Below the pieces are notes generated by a model that saw only the letters and a program-made list of their open reading frames with translations, made no database searches and was not told the DNA's origin. The position numbers and the translations under genes are program-made. This document shows positions 1 to 8,592 of a stretch of DNA of 23,545 nucleotides, piece by piece. Location of the stretch: assembly GCA_964370645.1 (NCBI GenBank), contig CAYJJS010000030.1:1-23545 (forward strand). The letters run 5' to 3'. Each line of letters begins with the position of its first letter. The stretch's first letter is position 1. This DNA comes from CAMQRS01 sp964370645. Its GTDB lineage: Bacteria; Bacillota_I; Bacilli_A; Erysipelotrichales; Erysipelotrichaceae.

Positions 1-16
1 TTATTTGATAAAAAAT

Positions 17-50
17 AATGTTGTGATTCAATAATCACAGCATTTTTTTA
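17..50. terminator. Bidirectional intrinsic terminator
   Basis: A 12-bp stem (17-28 with 33-44, one G-U pair) closes a 4-base loop. It is followed by seven T on the plus strand (43-49) and by six T on the minus strand (complement of 10-15). It would end the minus-strand lipoprotein transcripts and any plus-strand transcript arriving from the left. Confidence 0.75.
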
Positions 51-52
51 TA

Positions 53-83
53 AAATAACTTTCGTCAGTGACGAAAGTTATTT
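53..83. repeat. Perfect 14-bp inverted repeat overlapping a stop codon
   Basis: Positions 53-66 are perfectly complementary to 70-83 with a 3-base loop. The right arm contains the TAA stop (78-80) of the adjacent lipoprotein gene. There is no long T-run directly after it on the minus strand, so it looks like a 3'-end stabilising hairpin placed ahead of the true terminator at 17-50. Confidence 0.7.
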
Positions 84-614
84 AATTATAATTTGATTTA
101 AGATTGCTTCAAATGGTTCAATTAATGAAAGATCAGTACCCTCATTATATGTGATTGTCACAATAATTGTGAAACTATCACCAATAATATATGCTTGCTT
201 TCCTTCTTGCTTAATTTCACTATCACCAATTACCGTCAACATTGTATATTGTGCAACAATTGCATCATAACCCGAAAGCGTTTCTTCCTCTAAAGAAGTC
301 ACTTCTGCATTTACTCCATATGCATCAAATGTTTGTTGTAAAAATTCTTTAGTGAAATCAGAAGTATCTGCTTTACCAGGTACTGTATTTATATTTACAT
401 TAGCATATGAACTTGACTCCTGTAAAAAGAAATCAACGCCCATATTTTCGACAACTTCATATCCATCTTTCAATTCATAATATACTTCATAGCTTTCATC
501 ACTAGAAACAAATTTTTCTAATCCTTCTTTGTCGAACGTATGTGGCGTACTTCCACACGCTACTAGACTTAAAGTCAATAATAACGTACTACACAAACTT
601 AATATCTTTTTCAT
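78..614 (-). CDS. Putative lipoprotein, paralogue of the upstream gene
   Basis: A secreted, lipid-anchored protein of about 178 residues with no recognised function. The N-terminus MKKILSLCSTLLLTLSLVAC is a type II signal peptide with lipobox LVAC, so the mature protein would begin at the Cys and sit on the outer face of the membrane. An in-frame GTG lies three codons upstream, but it falls inside the AGGTGA ribosome binding site (620-625). The ATG at 612-614 has the right 5-base spacing, so it was chosen as the start. The C-terminal ~100 residues align by eye with the neighbouring lipoprotein: shared E-FLQ--F---G, TS-EE--SG and TYN blocks. It follows that gene after a few bases and is probably co-transcribed with it. 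The pattern of residues suggests a small alpha/beta domain. Confidence 0.85.
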   Translation of the reverse strand: MKKILSLCSTLLLTLSLVACGSTPHTFDKEGLEKFVSSDESYEVYYELKDGYEVVENMGVDFFLQESSSYANVNINTVPGKADTSDFTKEFLQQTFDAYGVNAEVTSLEEETLSGYDAIVAQYTMLTVIGDSEIKQEGKQAYIIGDSFTIIVTITYNEGTDLSLIEPFEAILNQIIIK

Positions 615-623
615 ATTACTCAC

Positions 624-1220
624 CTATTTCACAAAAGCAGTATCAATAATTGCTTGTAAGTATGCTACATCTGCTTCCCCTAACTCTTTGTTGTATGTAA
701 CATTGAAAATAATAACCTTCCCATCAGAAATTACATACGTTTGCGTGATTTGTTGAGAAATAGAAACACCCGTAGATGTGTCCACATATTCCATTACTGC
801 AATTCTTGCCTCTTTACCACTTATTTCTGCTTCTTCAAAAGAAGTGATTTTTACATCAGCCCCTAAATTTTCAAAATCAGCTTGCAAGAATTCTTCATTG
901 ATTGCATCGATTTCAATCCCATAGCTTGAACTTGAAGCAACCACTAAATTTGATCCAGTTGTTGTATTGATTAACGCGAAAACACCATCATCATTTGTTT
1001 GTATATAAGCAGTGTTTTCCTCATAATATAATTGGAAAGATTCGTCTTCTGCAACATAAGTTGGATTTTCAGGTGCAACTACTTCTTCCTCTTTCTCTTC
1101 TGTCTTCTCCTCTGTTTTTTCTTCTGTTTTTTCTTCGTCCTTTGGCTCTTCACTTTGTGAACAACCACCCATTAATAGCACAGCTAATAACAAGCTAAGT
1201 GTTAAAGTCATTTTTTTCAT
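624..1220 (-). CDS. Putative lipoprotein with acidic EEKT-repeat linker
   Basis: A 198-residue predicted lipoprotein. The signal peptide MKKMTLTLSLLLAVLLMGGC ends in lipobox MGGC. It is followed by a low-complexity spacer rich in E, K and T (about residues 24-47, containing tandem EEKT units) that would hold the C-terminal domain away from the membrane. The C-terminal domain matches the downstream lipoprotein (EEFLQADFENLG, TSFEEAEISG, NVTYNKE), so the pair arose by tandem duplication. The start ATG has a GGAGAGGGA ribosome binding site 6-7 bases upstream. It is first in a two-gene unit with its own promoter. The function is unknown. The domain size and position resemble small surface lipoproteins annotated only as hypothetical. 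Confidence 0.87.
   Translation of the reverse strand: MKKMTLTLSLLLAVLLMGGCSQSEEPKDEEKTEEKTEEKTEEKEEEVVAPENPTYVAEDESFQLYYEENTAYIQTNDDGVFALINTTTGSNLVVASSSSYGIEIDAINEEFLQADFENLGADVKITSFEEAEISGKEARIAVMEYVDTSTGVSISQQITQTYVISDGKVIIFNVTYNKELGEADVAYLQAIIDTAFVK
1081..1137 (-). repeat. Imperfect 12-bp tandem repeats coding EEKT
   Basis: Several imperfect 12-base units within the lipoprotein gene encode the EEKT-rich spacer. In-frame units of this kind can expand or contract without breaking the reading frame. Confidence 0.6.
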
Positions 1221-1247
1221 TTTGTTCCCTCTCCTGCATTTCGCACA

Positions 1248-1268
1248 TTAGATTATATCATAATCTAA
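1248..1268 (-). promoter_or_regulatory. Promoter -10 box inside a 9-bp inverted repeat
   Basis: On the minus strand a perfect TATAAT (1252-1257) lies about 30 bases upstream of the lipoprotein start codon. No good -35 is seen at 17-bp spacing. The -10 is embedded in a perfect inverted repeat (1248-1256 with 1260-1268, 3-base spacer), which would suit an operator for a dimeric regulator. The regulator itself is not identified. Confidence 0.5.
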
Positions 1269-1324
1269 TATAGTACGAAATATGTGATTCGTCTTTTTAT
1301 GCATGAAAATAAGTATACTATGAC

Positions 1325-1351
1325 TAAAAAACACGCATGACGCGTGTTTTT
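1325..1351 (-). terminator. Terminator of the leucine operon
   Basis: A 10-bp perfect stem (1327-1336 with 1342-1351, 5-base loop) is followed on the minus strand by a run of T. The right arm overlaps the first two bases of the leuB TAA stop, so transcription ends within a few bases of the coding sequence. Confidence 0.75.
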
Positions 1352-2432
1352 ATATTTTAGAAGCAATCAAGTCACCCATTTCACTACAAGTCACTTGTTT
1401 TTTTCCTTCACTCATTATATCAACTGTACGATATCCTTCTTTAAGTACTTCTTCAATAGCTTTCTCAATACAGTTTGCCTCTTCGTCCAATTGAAATGAA
1501 TAGCGAAGCATCATTGCTGCACTCAAAATGGTTGCAATTGGATTGGCTATGTTTTGTCCAGCAATATCTGGTGCACTACCATGACTTGGCTCATACATAC
1601 CAAAACTATCTTCTCTTAAAGAAGCACTAGATAACATACCAATGCTACCTGTAATCATACTAGCTTCATCACTTAAGATATCTCCAAACATATTTTCTGT
1701 TAAAATCACATCGAATTGTTTTGGGTTTTTCACAAGTTGCATAGCACAGTTATCTACAAGCATATGCGATAGTTGAACTTGTGGATAATCCTTTGCTACT
1801 TCATCAACCACCTTACGCCATAGACGCGAAGTATCCAAAACATTAGCTTTATCTACACTACAAAGTGTTTTAGAACGTTTCATAGCAATCTCAAATGCTT
1901 GTATTGCAATACGTTTAATTTCATCGTAAGAATAGGTCATTGAATCTTTCGCTACTATAACCCCATTCTCCTCATTTGTACAACGATCACCAAAATATAA
2001 TCCACCTGTTAGTTCACGAACAATCATCATATCAAAACCACCTTGAATCAATTCTGGTTTCAATACACAAGCATCTTGTAATTCATCATATAAGAAAGCA
2101 GGACGTAGATTTGCAAACAAATTAAGCTCTTTACGTATCTTAAGCAAACCAGCTTCAGGACGTAAATGTGGAGGTAAGCTATACCAAGAAGACGTAGTCG
2201 TATCTCCACCAATAGATCCTAATAACACACTATCGCTTTCTTTAGCCACTTGTAAATCTTGTTCACTCAAAGGGACTCCATAAGCATCTATGCTACATCC
2301 ACCCATTAATATTTGTTCATATTGAAAAGTATGATTGTATGTGTTTGCAACAGCATCCAATACTTTCATCGCTTCACAAACAATTTCAGGACCTATTCCA
2401 TCTCCTTTTATTACTGCAATATTTTTTTTCAT
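1350..2432 (-). CDS. leuB: 3-isopropylmalate dehydrogenase
   Basis: LeuB oxidises and decarboxylates (2R,3S)-3-isopropylmalate to 2-oxoisocaproate with NAD+, the third step of leucine synthesis, in the cytoplasm. The 360-residue length is normal for the family. Visible motifs are the N-terminal GDGIGPEI, the substrate-binding arginine region RPEAGLLKIRKEL...NLRPA, VRELTGGLYFG, the metal-binding FGDILSDEA segment, and the adenine-binding HGSAPDIAGQNIANP region typical of NAD-dependent enzymes. It is the last gene of the operon, starting 7 bases after leuD. A TAGGTGA ribosome binding site overlaps the leuD stop codon. A terminator overlaps its own stop. Expression is expected to follow the leuS T-box leader. 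Confidence 0.97.
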   Translation of the reverse strand: MKKNIAVIKGDGIGPEIVCEAMKVLDAVANTYNHTFQYEQILMGGCSIDAYGVPLSEQDLQVAKESDSVLLGSIGGDTTTSSWYSLPPHLRPEAGLLKIRKELNLFANLRPAFLYDELQDACVLKPELIQGGFDMMIVRELTGGLYFGDRCTNEENGVIVAKDSMTYSYDEIKRIAIQAFEIAMKRSKTLCSVDKANVLDTSRLWRKVVDEVAKDYPQVQLSHMLVDNCAMQLVKNPKQFDVILTENMFGDILSDEASMITGSIGMLSSASLREDSFGMYEPSHGSAPDIAGQNIANPIATILSAAMMLRYSFQLDEEANCIEKAIEEVLKEGYRTVDIMSEGKKQVTCSEMGDLIASKI

Positions 2433-2439
2433 ATTTCAC

Positions 2440-2922
2440 CTATTTCTTATTTACATAGTTGACTAATCCATCAACTGCAATCATTTTTTGTAAAAACTCA
2501 GGGAAAGGTTGTGAAGTATATTGCTTCCCTTTTGTCTTATTATAAATAATACCACTAGCATAATCGACACTTACTTCATCATTCGCATCAATATCATCAA
2601 CTGCTTCTTCACATTCCAAAATAGGAAATCCAATATTGATTGCATTTCGATAAAAAATACGAGCGAAACTTTTTGCAATAACACAATCTGTTCCAGCCGT
2701 TTTCAAACATAAAGGTGCATGTTCACGACTACTACCACACCCAAAATTCTTACCTGCTACAATCAAATCTCCTTGTTGGACTTTACTTGCAAAGGTTGGA
2801 TCGATATCTACCATTGCATGTTGTGCTAACTCCTGTGCATCAAATGAATTCAGATAACGTGCTGGAATAATTACATCCGTATCTACATTATCACCATACT
2901 TAAACACTTTACCATATTTCAT
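2440..2922 (-). CDS. leuD: 3-isopropylmalate dehydratase small subunit
   Basis: LeuD is the swivelling small subunit of isopropylmalate isomerase and works in complex with LeuC to convert 2- into 3-isopropylmalate. At 160 residues it belongs to the short form found in archaea and many Firmicutes rather than the ~200-residue enterobacterial form. The N-terminus KYGDNVDTDVIIPARYLN and the loop GKNFGCGSSREHAPLCLK are the family signatures; the GSSREHA loop closes over the substrate. The gene starts one base after the leuC stop, with its ribosome binding site inside the end of leuC, so translation is probably coupled and gives balanced subunits. Confidence 0.96.
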   Translation of the reverse strand: MKYGKVFKYGDNVDTDVIIPARYLNSFDAQELAQHAMVDIDPTFASKVQQGDLIVAGKNFGCGSSREHAPLCLKTAGTDCVIAKSFARIFYRNAINIGFPILECEEAVDDIDANDEVSVDYASGIIYNKTKGKQYTSQPFPEFLQKMIAVDGLVNYVNKK

Positions 2923-2923
2923 T

Positions 2924-4195
2924 TTACTTACCTACCTTTTCTGGATTTGCTATATACCCTGCAATTGCACTTGCTGCTGCAAGTTGTGGGCTTGCTAAAT
3001 AAATTAAAGAATCGACATGTCCCATGCGCCCCACAAAGTTACGATTTGTTGTAGAAACACACTTTTCATTTGCTGCCAAGACACCCATATGTCCACCCAT
3101 ACAAGGTCCACAACTTGGTGTGTTGAAAGTACATCCACTCTCTACAAAAATTTCTGCATACCCCTCTTTAATACATTCCATAAATATTTTCTGCGTAGCT
3201 GGAATGACCATCACACGTACATCAGGATGTACTTTATTACCTTTTAAAATCGCTGCAGCTTTGGCCATATCTTCCAATCGACCATTTGTACAACTTCCAA
3301 TCACTACCTGATCAATTTTAATTGTATCCATATCTTCTACTTCATCAATCGTTTTCGCATTACCTGGAAGGTGCGGAAAAGCTACTGTAGGTCGAATTTT
3401 ACTTAAGTCTATTCGCAATGTTTGTTCATAAACAGCATCTTCATCTGCTTCATATACAGTATACTCTCTAGTTGCATGCTCTTGTAAATAAGCTCTTGTT
3501 TTTTCATCAACAATAAAGATACCATTTTTAGCACCCGCTTCAATTGCCATATTGGCAATCGTGAAACGATCGTCCATACTTAAATGTGTAATCCCTTCAC
3601 CTACAAATTCCATACTTTTATATAAAGCTCCATCTACACCAATCAAACCAATGATATGTAAAATAATATCTTTTCCTGATATATATTCACTCGGCTTATT
3701 CACTAGTTCAAATTGAATCGCACTAGGCACTTTAAACCATGCCTTACCATCAACCATACCACGAGCAATATCCGTTGTACCTACTCCTGTAGAAAAAGCA
3801 CCTAAAGCACCATAAGTACACGTATGCGAGTCAGCACCAATCACTGCATCCCCTGCAACAACAATACCTTTTTCTGGTAAAAGAGCATGTTCAATACCCA
3901 TTTGTCCAATTTCAAAATAATTACTTAGACATTGGCATTTACTAAACTCTCTTAATTTTTTTGAATTTGTTGCACTTTTAATATCTTTATTTGGCGTAAA
4001 GTGATCTGGAACAAGAACTACTTTATCCTTGTCAAAAACGCGATCTCCCATTTGTTCAAAAATAGGCAAAGCCATGGGTCCAGTGATGTCATTTGCCATT
4101 ACGACATCTAAATCTGCCTCAATCAATTGTCCTGCTTCTACATACTCTAAACCCGCATGTTTTGCTAAGATTTTTTGTGTCATTGTCATTTTCAT
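2924..4195 (-). CDS. leuC: 3-isopropylmalate dehydratase large subunit
   Basis: LeuC is the [4Fe-4S]-carrying large subunit of isopropylmalate isomerase (aconitase superfamily). The cluster cysteines are visible in VVIGSCTNGR and in the CGPCMGG segment (CxxC). The acid-rich GADSHTCTYGALG motif near residue 125 is also typical. The 423-residue length fits the short LeuC class, which pairs with short LeuD as here, rather than the ~466-residue class. The start ATG has GGGAGAG 7 bases upstream. Other ATGs at codons 3 and 5 are worse placed. It follows leuA by 13 bases in the leucine operon. Confidence 0.97.
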   Translation of the reverse strand: MKMTMTQKILAKHAGLEYVEAGQLIEADLDVVMANDITGPMALPIFEQMGDRVFDKDKVVLVPDHFTPNKDIKSATNSKKLREFSKCQCLSNYFEIGQMGIEHALLPEKGIVVAGDAVIGADSHTCTYGALGAFSTGVGTTDIARGMVDGKAWFKVPSAIQFELVNKPSEYISGKDIILHIIGLIGVDGALYKSMEFVGEGITHLSMDDRFTIANMAIEAGAKNGIFIVDEKTRAYLQEHATREYTVYEADEDAVYEQTLRIDLSKIRPTVAFPHLPGNAKTIDEVEDMDTIKIDQVVIGSCTNGRLEDMAKAAAILKGNKVHPDVRVMVIPATQKIFMECIKEGYAEIFVESGCTFNTPSCGPCMGGHMGVLAANEKCVSTTNRNFVGRMGHVDSLIYLASPQLAAASAIAGYIANPEKVGK

Positions 4196-4208
4196 AATAA
4201 TACTCTCC

Positions 4209-5876
4209 CTATTTACTATTTTTTAATGTAATTGCACGATTTAGTGCACTAAACAACCCTTGTATACTCGCTGCAATAATATCATCATGCACACCTACTC
4301 CAAAACGTTCTTCTTGTATACAATCTTGTATTTGAACATAAGCAACCGCTTTTGAAGAACTACCTTTACTTAATGAATGTTCGCTATACCCAAGTATATC
4401 AAAATGTAAACCTAAATTATTACGCAAAGCATTCGCAACCGCATCCAAACGTCCATTCCCTCTACCAGTAATATCTTTTTGAATACCTTCATGTTCTAAA
4501 GTAAGAGTAACCATAATGCTCTCTCCTCTTACAAAGTGATAATCTTTAAGGTGCAGTGGATTATTCAAGTTCACGAACTCATTATTAAATATATTAAATA
4601 CTTCTTCACTGCTCAATTCACTATGATTTTTATCCGATACAGATTTTACATAATAAGAAAAACCTTCTCTAAACTGTGTTGGTAAGTCATAACCATATTG
4701 TTGTAAGATATACCCAATACCACCTTTACCACTTTGTGAATTAATACGAATAACATCACTTTCATATTGACGTCCTACATCCTTTGGATCAATTGGTAAA
4801 TATGGAACACTCCATTTCTCTAAAGCATGATCTTCATGATATTTCATCCCTTTTGCAATCGCATCTTGATGCGATCCTGAGAATGCAGCAAAAACCAATT
4901 TCCCCGCATAAGGTTGGCGAAGAGAAACCTGCATACGCGTTACACGTTCATACACTTCACAAATATGAGGAATATTAGAGAAATCCAAACCTGGATTCAC
5001 ACCATGAGTATACATATTCATAGCCAATGTAATTATATCTACATTACCAGTTCGTTCTCCATTTCCAAATAAAGTACCCTCGATACGATCCGCTCCTGCT
5101 AATAAACCAAGTTCACTATCTGCAACACCGCTCCCTCTATCATTATGAGGGTGTAGTGAGATTAAAACATTTTCACGATTGTGTAAATGCTTAGACATGT
5201 ATTCAATTTGACTAGCATATACATGTGGCATACTCATTTGAACCGTACCAGGTAAATTGATGACTAGTTTTTTTTCAGCAGTTGGCTCTATTACATCTAT
5301 TACTGCATTACAAACTTCTAAAGCATATTCTATTTCCGTTCCAGTAAAGCTTTCTGGTGAGTATTCAAAACGAAAATTCCCTTCAACCTCATCGGCTAAA
5401 CGTTTGATCAACGTTGCACCCTCTAGGGCAATATTCAAAATGTCTTCACGACTTTTTTTGAACACCTGCTGACGTTGTGCATAACTTGTAGAGTTATAAA
5501 AATGTACAATCGCACTTTTACACCCTCGTAATGCATCAAATGTCTTCCTAATAATATGCTCTCTAGCCTGTGTTAAAACTTGAATTGTCACATCTTCAGG
5601 AATTAAATCTTGTTCGATTAATGTGCGTAAAAATTCATACTCCGTATCACTCGCAGCTGGAAAACCAACTTCGATTTCTTTGAACCCAATTTCCACAAGA
5701 AGTTTAAAGAAAGTAATCTTTTCTTCTAGATTCATTGGTGTAATTAAAGATTGATTTCCATCACGTAAATCTACACTACACCAAATCGGTGGGTTTTCAA
5801 TATACTCTTTATTTACCCACGCATTACATGCCTCTGGTGGCATGTAATAACCACGTTCATATTTCTTATGATTCAT
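4209..5876 (-). CDS. leuA: 2-isopropylmalate synthase (type 2)
   Basis: LeuA condenses acetyl-CoA with 2-oxoisovalerate, the committed step of leucine synthesis. The 555-residue length, the long N-terminus and the WCSVDLRDGNQ motif (residues 32-42) mark the longer fungal/actinobacterial-like 'type 2' LeuA. The catalytic TIM barrel contains the metal-binding HPHNDRG and the GNGERTGNVD segment. The C-terminal ~130 residues form the LeuA dimer domain, the usual site of leucine feedback inhibition. The start lies 11 bases after leuS, with an AAGGGAG ribosome binding site overlapping that gap. No ilv genes are present in this window, so 2-oxoisovalerate must come from elsewhere. Confidence 0.96.
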   Translation of the reverse strand: MNHKKYERGYYMPPEACNAWVNKEYIENPPIWCSVDLRDGNQSLITPMNLEEKITFFKLLVEIGFKEIEVGFPAASDTEYEFLRTLIEQDLIPEDVTIQVLTQAREHIIRKTFDALRGCKSAIVHFYNSTSYAQRQQVFKKSREDILNIALEGATLIKRLADEVEGNFRFEYSPESFTGTEIEYALEVCNAVIDVIEPTAEKKLVINLPGTVQMSMPHVYASQIEYMSKHLHNRENVLISLHPHNDRGSGVADSELGLLAGADRIEGTLFGNGERTGNVDIITLAMNMYTHGVNPGLDFSNIPHICEVYERVTRMQVSLRQPYAGKLVFAAFSGSHQDAIAKGMKYHEDHALEKWSVPYLPIDPKDVGRQYESDVIRINSQSGKGGIGYILQQYGYDLPTQFREGFSYYVKSVSDKNHSELSSEEVFNIFNNEFVNLNNPLHLKDYHFVRGESIMVTLTLEHEGIQKDITGRGNGRLDAVANALRNNLGLHFDILGYSEHSLSKGSSSKAVAYVQIQDCIQEERFGVGVHDDIIAASIQGLFSALNRAITLKNSK

Positions 5877-5887
5877 AAACTCCCTTT

Positions 5888-8284
5888 CTATCCAACAACG
5901 ATATTAACTAATTTGGATTTAATAACAATAATTTTACGTATCGTCTTATCTGCAATTTGTGACTTTACACTTTCTAATGCTAATGCTTGTTCTTTAATTT
6001 CATCTTCACTAGCACTTGTTGAAATAGAAAATTTACCACGTAGTTTTCCATTCACTTGCACCACTACTTCAACTTCGTCTAACACTAACTTTGATTCATC
6101 ATGAGTTGGCCAAGCTTCAAAGGCAATACACTCTTTTCCTGTTAAAATTTGATACATCTCTTCACCTAAGTGAGGTGCTATACAAGATAACATTTTCACG
6201 AAGTCTAAGGCATATTGTTTGTATATACGATCTACCTTATAACAATCATTAATAAATATCATCATTTGTGAAATTGCAGTATTCATATTTAATGTTTCAT
6301 AATCATTCGTCACTTTTTTAACTGTAAAGTGATATGTATAATCTAACTTACCATCGTTTTCATCACTTAATTTATCACTCTCAATAAATAAACGATATAC
6401 ACGATCTAACCACTTACGTGTTCCTTCTACCCCTGATTCATTCCAAGGTTTACTTGCCTCTAAAGGACCCATAAACATCTCATACACTCGTAATGTATCT
6501 GCTCCAAATGCATTCACAATATCATCTGGGTTGATTACATTACCTTTTGATTTAGACATTTTTTCATTATTGCTACCTAGAATCATCCCTTGGTGAAATA
6601 ACTTCTTATAAGGCTCTTTGGTTGGTACTAAACCTTTATCATACAAATAATGATTCCACATTCTTGAATATAATAAGTGCCCAACAGCATGCTCATTTCC
6701 ACCTATATATAAATCAACCGGCATCCAATGATTCACCAAAGCAGGATCCGCAAACATCTTGTCATTGTGTGGATCTAAATAACGTAAGTAGTACCAACTA
6801 CTTCCTGCACTACCAGGCATCGTACTCGTTTCACGCTTTGCCTTTTTACCTTTGTACTCTATATTAACCCAATCGCTTGCTTTTTCTAAAGGGCTTGCAC
6901 CACTCTTACTAGGTGAATAGTCTTCTAAATTAGGTAACACCAATGGTAAATCTGCATCCTCTAAAGCACAAGATGTTCCATCCTCAAAATGAACGATAGG
7001 AATTGGTTCTCCCCAATAACGTTGTCTAGCAAAAATCCACTCACGCATCTTATAGTTAACTTTTTGTTCTCCTACCCCATTCGTTTCTAAAAATGCAATC
7101 ATAGTAGCAATCGCATCCTCTTTATTCATACCATTTATGAAATCAGAGTTAATATGTAAACCATCTTCCGTATAAGCAGCTTGTTGTACATCTCCACCTT
7201 CTAAAACAGGTATAATGTCTAAGTCAAACTTTTTCGCAAATGCATAATCACGCTCATCATGAGCAGGTACAGCCATAATTGCACCACTACCATAATTTGC
7301 TAATACATAATCACTAATCCAAATTGGAACTCTTTTTTGATTCACTGGATTGATTGCATAAGCACCAACAAAAACACCTGTTTTCTCTTTATTTAATTCT
7401 GTTCGTTCCAGTTCAGATTTCGTTGCACAAGCTTGAACATATGCATTTACTGCATCCTTTTGCTGTTGTGATGTGATTTTTTGAACCAATTCATGCTCTG
7501 GAGCTAACACACAGTATGTAGCGCCGAATAGTGTATCACAACGTGTTGTAAACACTGTGAACTTTTCATCACAGTCAGCCACTTTAAAATCAACATGAGC
7601 ACCTATCGATTTCCCAATCCAATTGCGTTGAATTTCTTTTGTAGACTCTGGAAAATCTACTTCATTCAATCCATCTAACAATTTATCTGCATAAGTAGGA
7701 ATATCAATAACCCATTGCATCATATTTTTACGCACAACTGGAAAACCACCACGCTCACTTTTCCCATCTACAATTTCATCATTTGCTAAAACAGTACCAA
7801 GCTCTTCGCACCAGTTAACTGGAATATTAACATTTCTAGCCAAACCATCATTATATAATTGTTTGAAAATCCATTGTGTCCAATGATAATACTCTTTATC
7901 ACAAGTAGATACTTGTTTATCCCAATCTAACCCAAACCCTAGCATTTTAAGTTGTCTCGTAAAAGTCTTAATATTGTCTAAAGTAAACCCTTCTGGGTGA
8001 TTCCCTGTTTGTATTGCATATTGCTCAGCAGGTAAACCAAAAGAATCAAACCCCATTGGATGTAATACATTATACCCCTGCATCATTTTCATACGACATA
8101 CAATATCACTAGCCGTATACCCTTCTGGATGTCCTACATGTAAACCATTCCCACTTGGGTAAGGAAACATATCCAATGCATAAAACTTTGGTTTTTCAAA
8201 GTTATACACATCACATACAAATGTTTTATGTTCTTCCCAATATGTCTGCCATTTTTTTTCTATTAATTTATGATTGTATACCAT
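5888..8284 (-). CDS. leuS: Leucyl-tRNA synthetase
   Basis: LeuS charges tRNA-Leu with leucine. It is a class Ia synthetase with the HIGH-type motif HVGH (about residues 49-52), a CP1 editing domain in the middle with the T-rich TTRCDTLFGATY segment, and EKMSKSKGN near residue 570. The 798-residue length is usual. An ATG seven codons further upstream (8303-8305) is in frame, but it abuts the T-run of the T-box terminator and has no ribosome binding site. The chosen ATG at 8282-8284 has AAGGAG 7 bases before it. The gene heads the leucine operon and is directly controlled by the T-box leader. Sharing a transcript with leuACDB ties charging capacity to amino-acid supply. Confidence 0.97.
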   Translation of the reverse strand: MVYNHKLIEKKWQTYWEEHKTFVCDVYNFEKPKFYALDMFPYPSGNGLHVGHPEGYTASDIVCRMKMMQGYNVLHPMGFDSFGLPAEQYAIQTGNHPEGFTLDNIKTFTRQLKMLGFGLDWDKQVSTCDKEYYHWTQWIFKQLYNDGLARNVNIPVNWCEELGTVLANDEIVDGKSERGGFPVVRKNMMQWVIDIPTYADKLLDGLNEVDFPESTKEIQRNWIGKSIGAHVDFKVADCDEKFTVFTTRCDTLFGATYCVLAPEHELVQKITSQQQKDAVNAYVQACATKSELERTELNKEKTGVFVGAYAINPVNQKRVPIWISDYVLANYGSGAIMAVPAHDERDYAFAKKFDLDIIPVLEGGDVQQAAYTEDGLHINSDFINGMNKEDAIATMIAFLETNGVGEQKVNYKMREWIFARQRYWGEPIPIVHFEDGTSCALEDADLPLVLPNLEDYSPSKSGASPLEKASDWVNIEYKGKKAKRETSTMPGSAGSSWYYLRYLDPHNDKMFADPALVNHWMPVDLYIGGNEHAVGHLLYSRMWNHYLYDKGLVPTKEPYKKLFHQGMILGSNNEKMSKSKGNVINPDDIVNAFGADTLRVYEMFMGPLEASKPWNESGVEGTRKWLDRVYRLFIESDKLSDENDGKLDYTYHFTVKKVTNDYETLNMNTAISQMMIFINDCYKVDRIYKQYALDFVKMLSCIAPHLGEEMYQILTGKECIAFEAWPTHDESKLVLDEVEVVVQVNGKLRGKFSISTSASEDEIKEQALALESVKSQIADKTIRKIIVIKSKLVNIVVG

Positions 8285-8524
8285 TTTATTTTCTCCTTTA
8301 TCCATAAAAAAACGTCCTTAGAAAAACTCTAAGGACGTATGTTACGCGGTACCACCTTAGTTCATATACTATGTATATGCACTCCATTATTCGTTAACGC
8401 CGAAATACGAATCGCTTATCGATTGACTCCTTGACAAGTTCAATATAGTTCACATGTAGATTTACACCAACCATCTACTCTCTTTTAAGTCACTTATATT
8501 TACTACTTCAATTCACTGTCTATG
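8285..8524 (-). ncRNA. Leucine-responsive T-box leader
   Basis: About 240 bases of 5' leader upstream of leuS. It contains the T-box core AAGGTGGTACCGCG (8345-8358, minus strand). Its TGGT bulge is suited to the NCCA end of an uncharged tRNA with discriminator A. The CTAAGG segment (8355-8360) can pair with CCTTAG in the terminator's 5' arm (8328-8338) to form the antiterminator. Stem I carries AGAGAGTAGATGGTTGGTG. The likely specifier codon is CTT for leucine (8436-8438), in GAA-CTT-GTC. A stem III-like hairpin CATATAC/GTATATG is also visible. Uncharged tRNA-Leu should favour readthrough into leuSACDB. The specifier assignment is by comparison with remembered T-box layouts. Confidence 0.93.
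8306..8338 (-). terminator. T-box attenuator terminator
   Basis: An 11-bp perfect stem (8312-8322 with 8328-8338, 5-base loop) is followed by seven T on the minus strand, immediately before leuS. Its 5' arm also takes part in the alternative antiterminator, so termination is conditional on tRNA-Leu charging. Confidence 0.92.
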
Positions 8525-8530
8525 GAAACA

Positions 8531-8558
8531 ATTATAACAAATATCAGTATTATTTCAA
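8531..8558 (-). promoter_or_regulatory. Sigma-A promoter of the leuS-leuACDB operon
   Basis: TTGAAA (8553-8558), a 16-bp spacer and a perfect TATAAT (8531-8536) on the minus strand. The expected start site near 8524 places the T-box stem I sequence right at the beginning of the transcript. Confidence 0.8.
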
Positions 8559-8592
8559 GTATTTTTGAAGCATTCAACAAGGAAAAATACGC

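Noticed and set aside
529..756. Plus-strand ORF across the two lipoprotein genes
   Set aside because: Overlaps both signal peptide and domain coding regions in antisense; no start signal.
8285..8305. Longer leuS start at ATG 8303-8305
   Set aside because: It touches the T-run of the T-box terminator and has no ribosome binding site, whereas ATG 8282-8284 has AAGGAG at good spacing.
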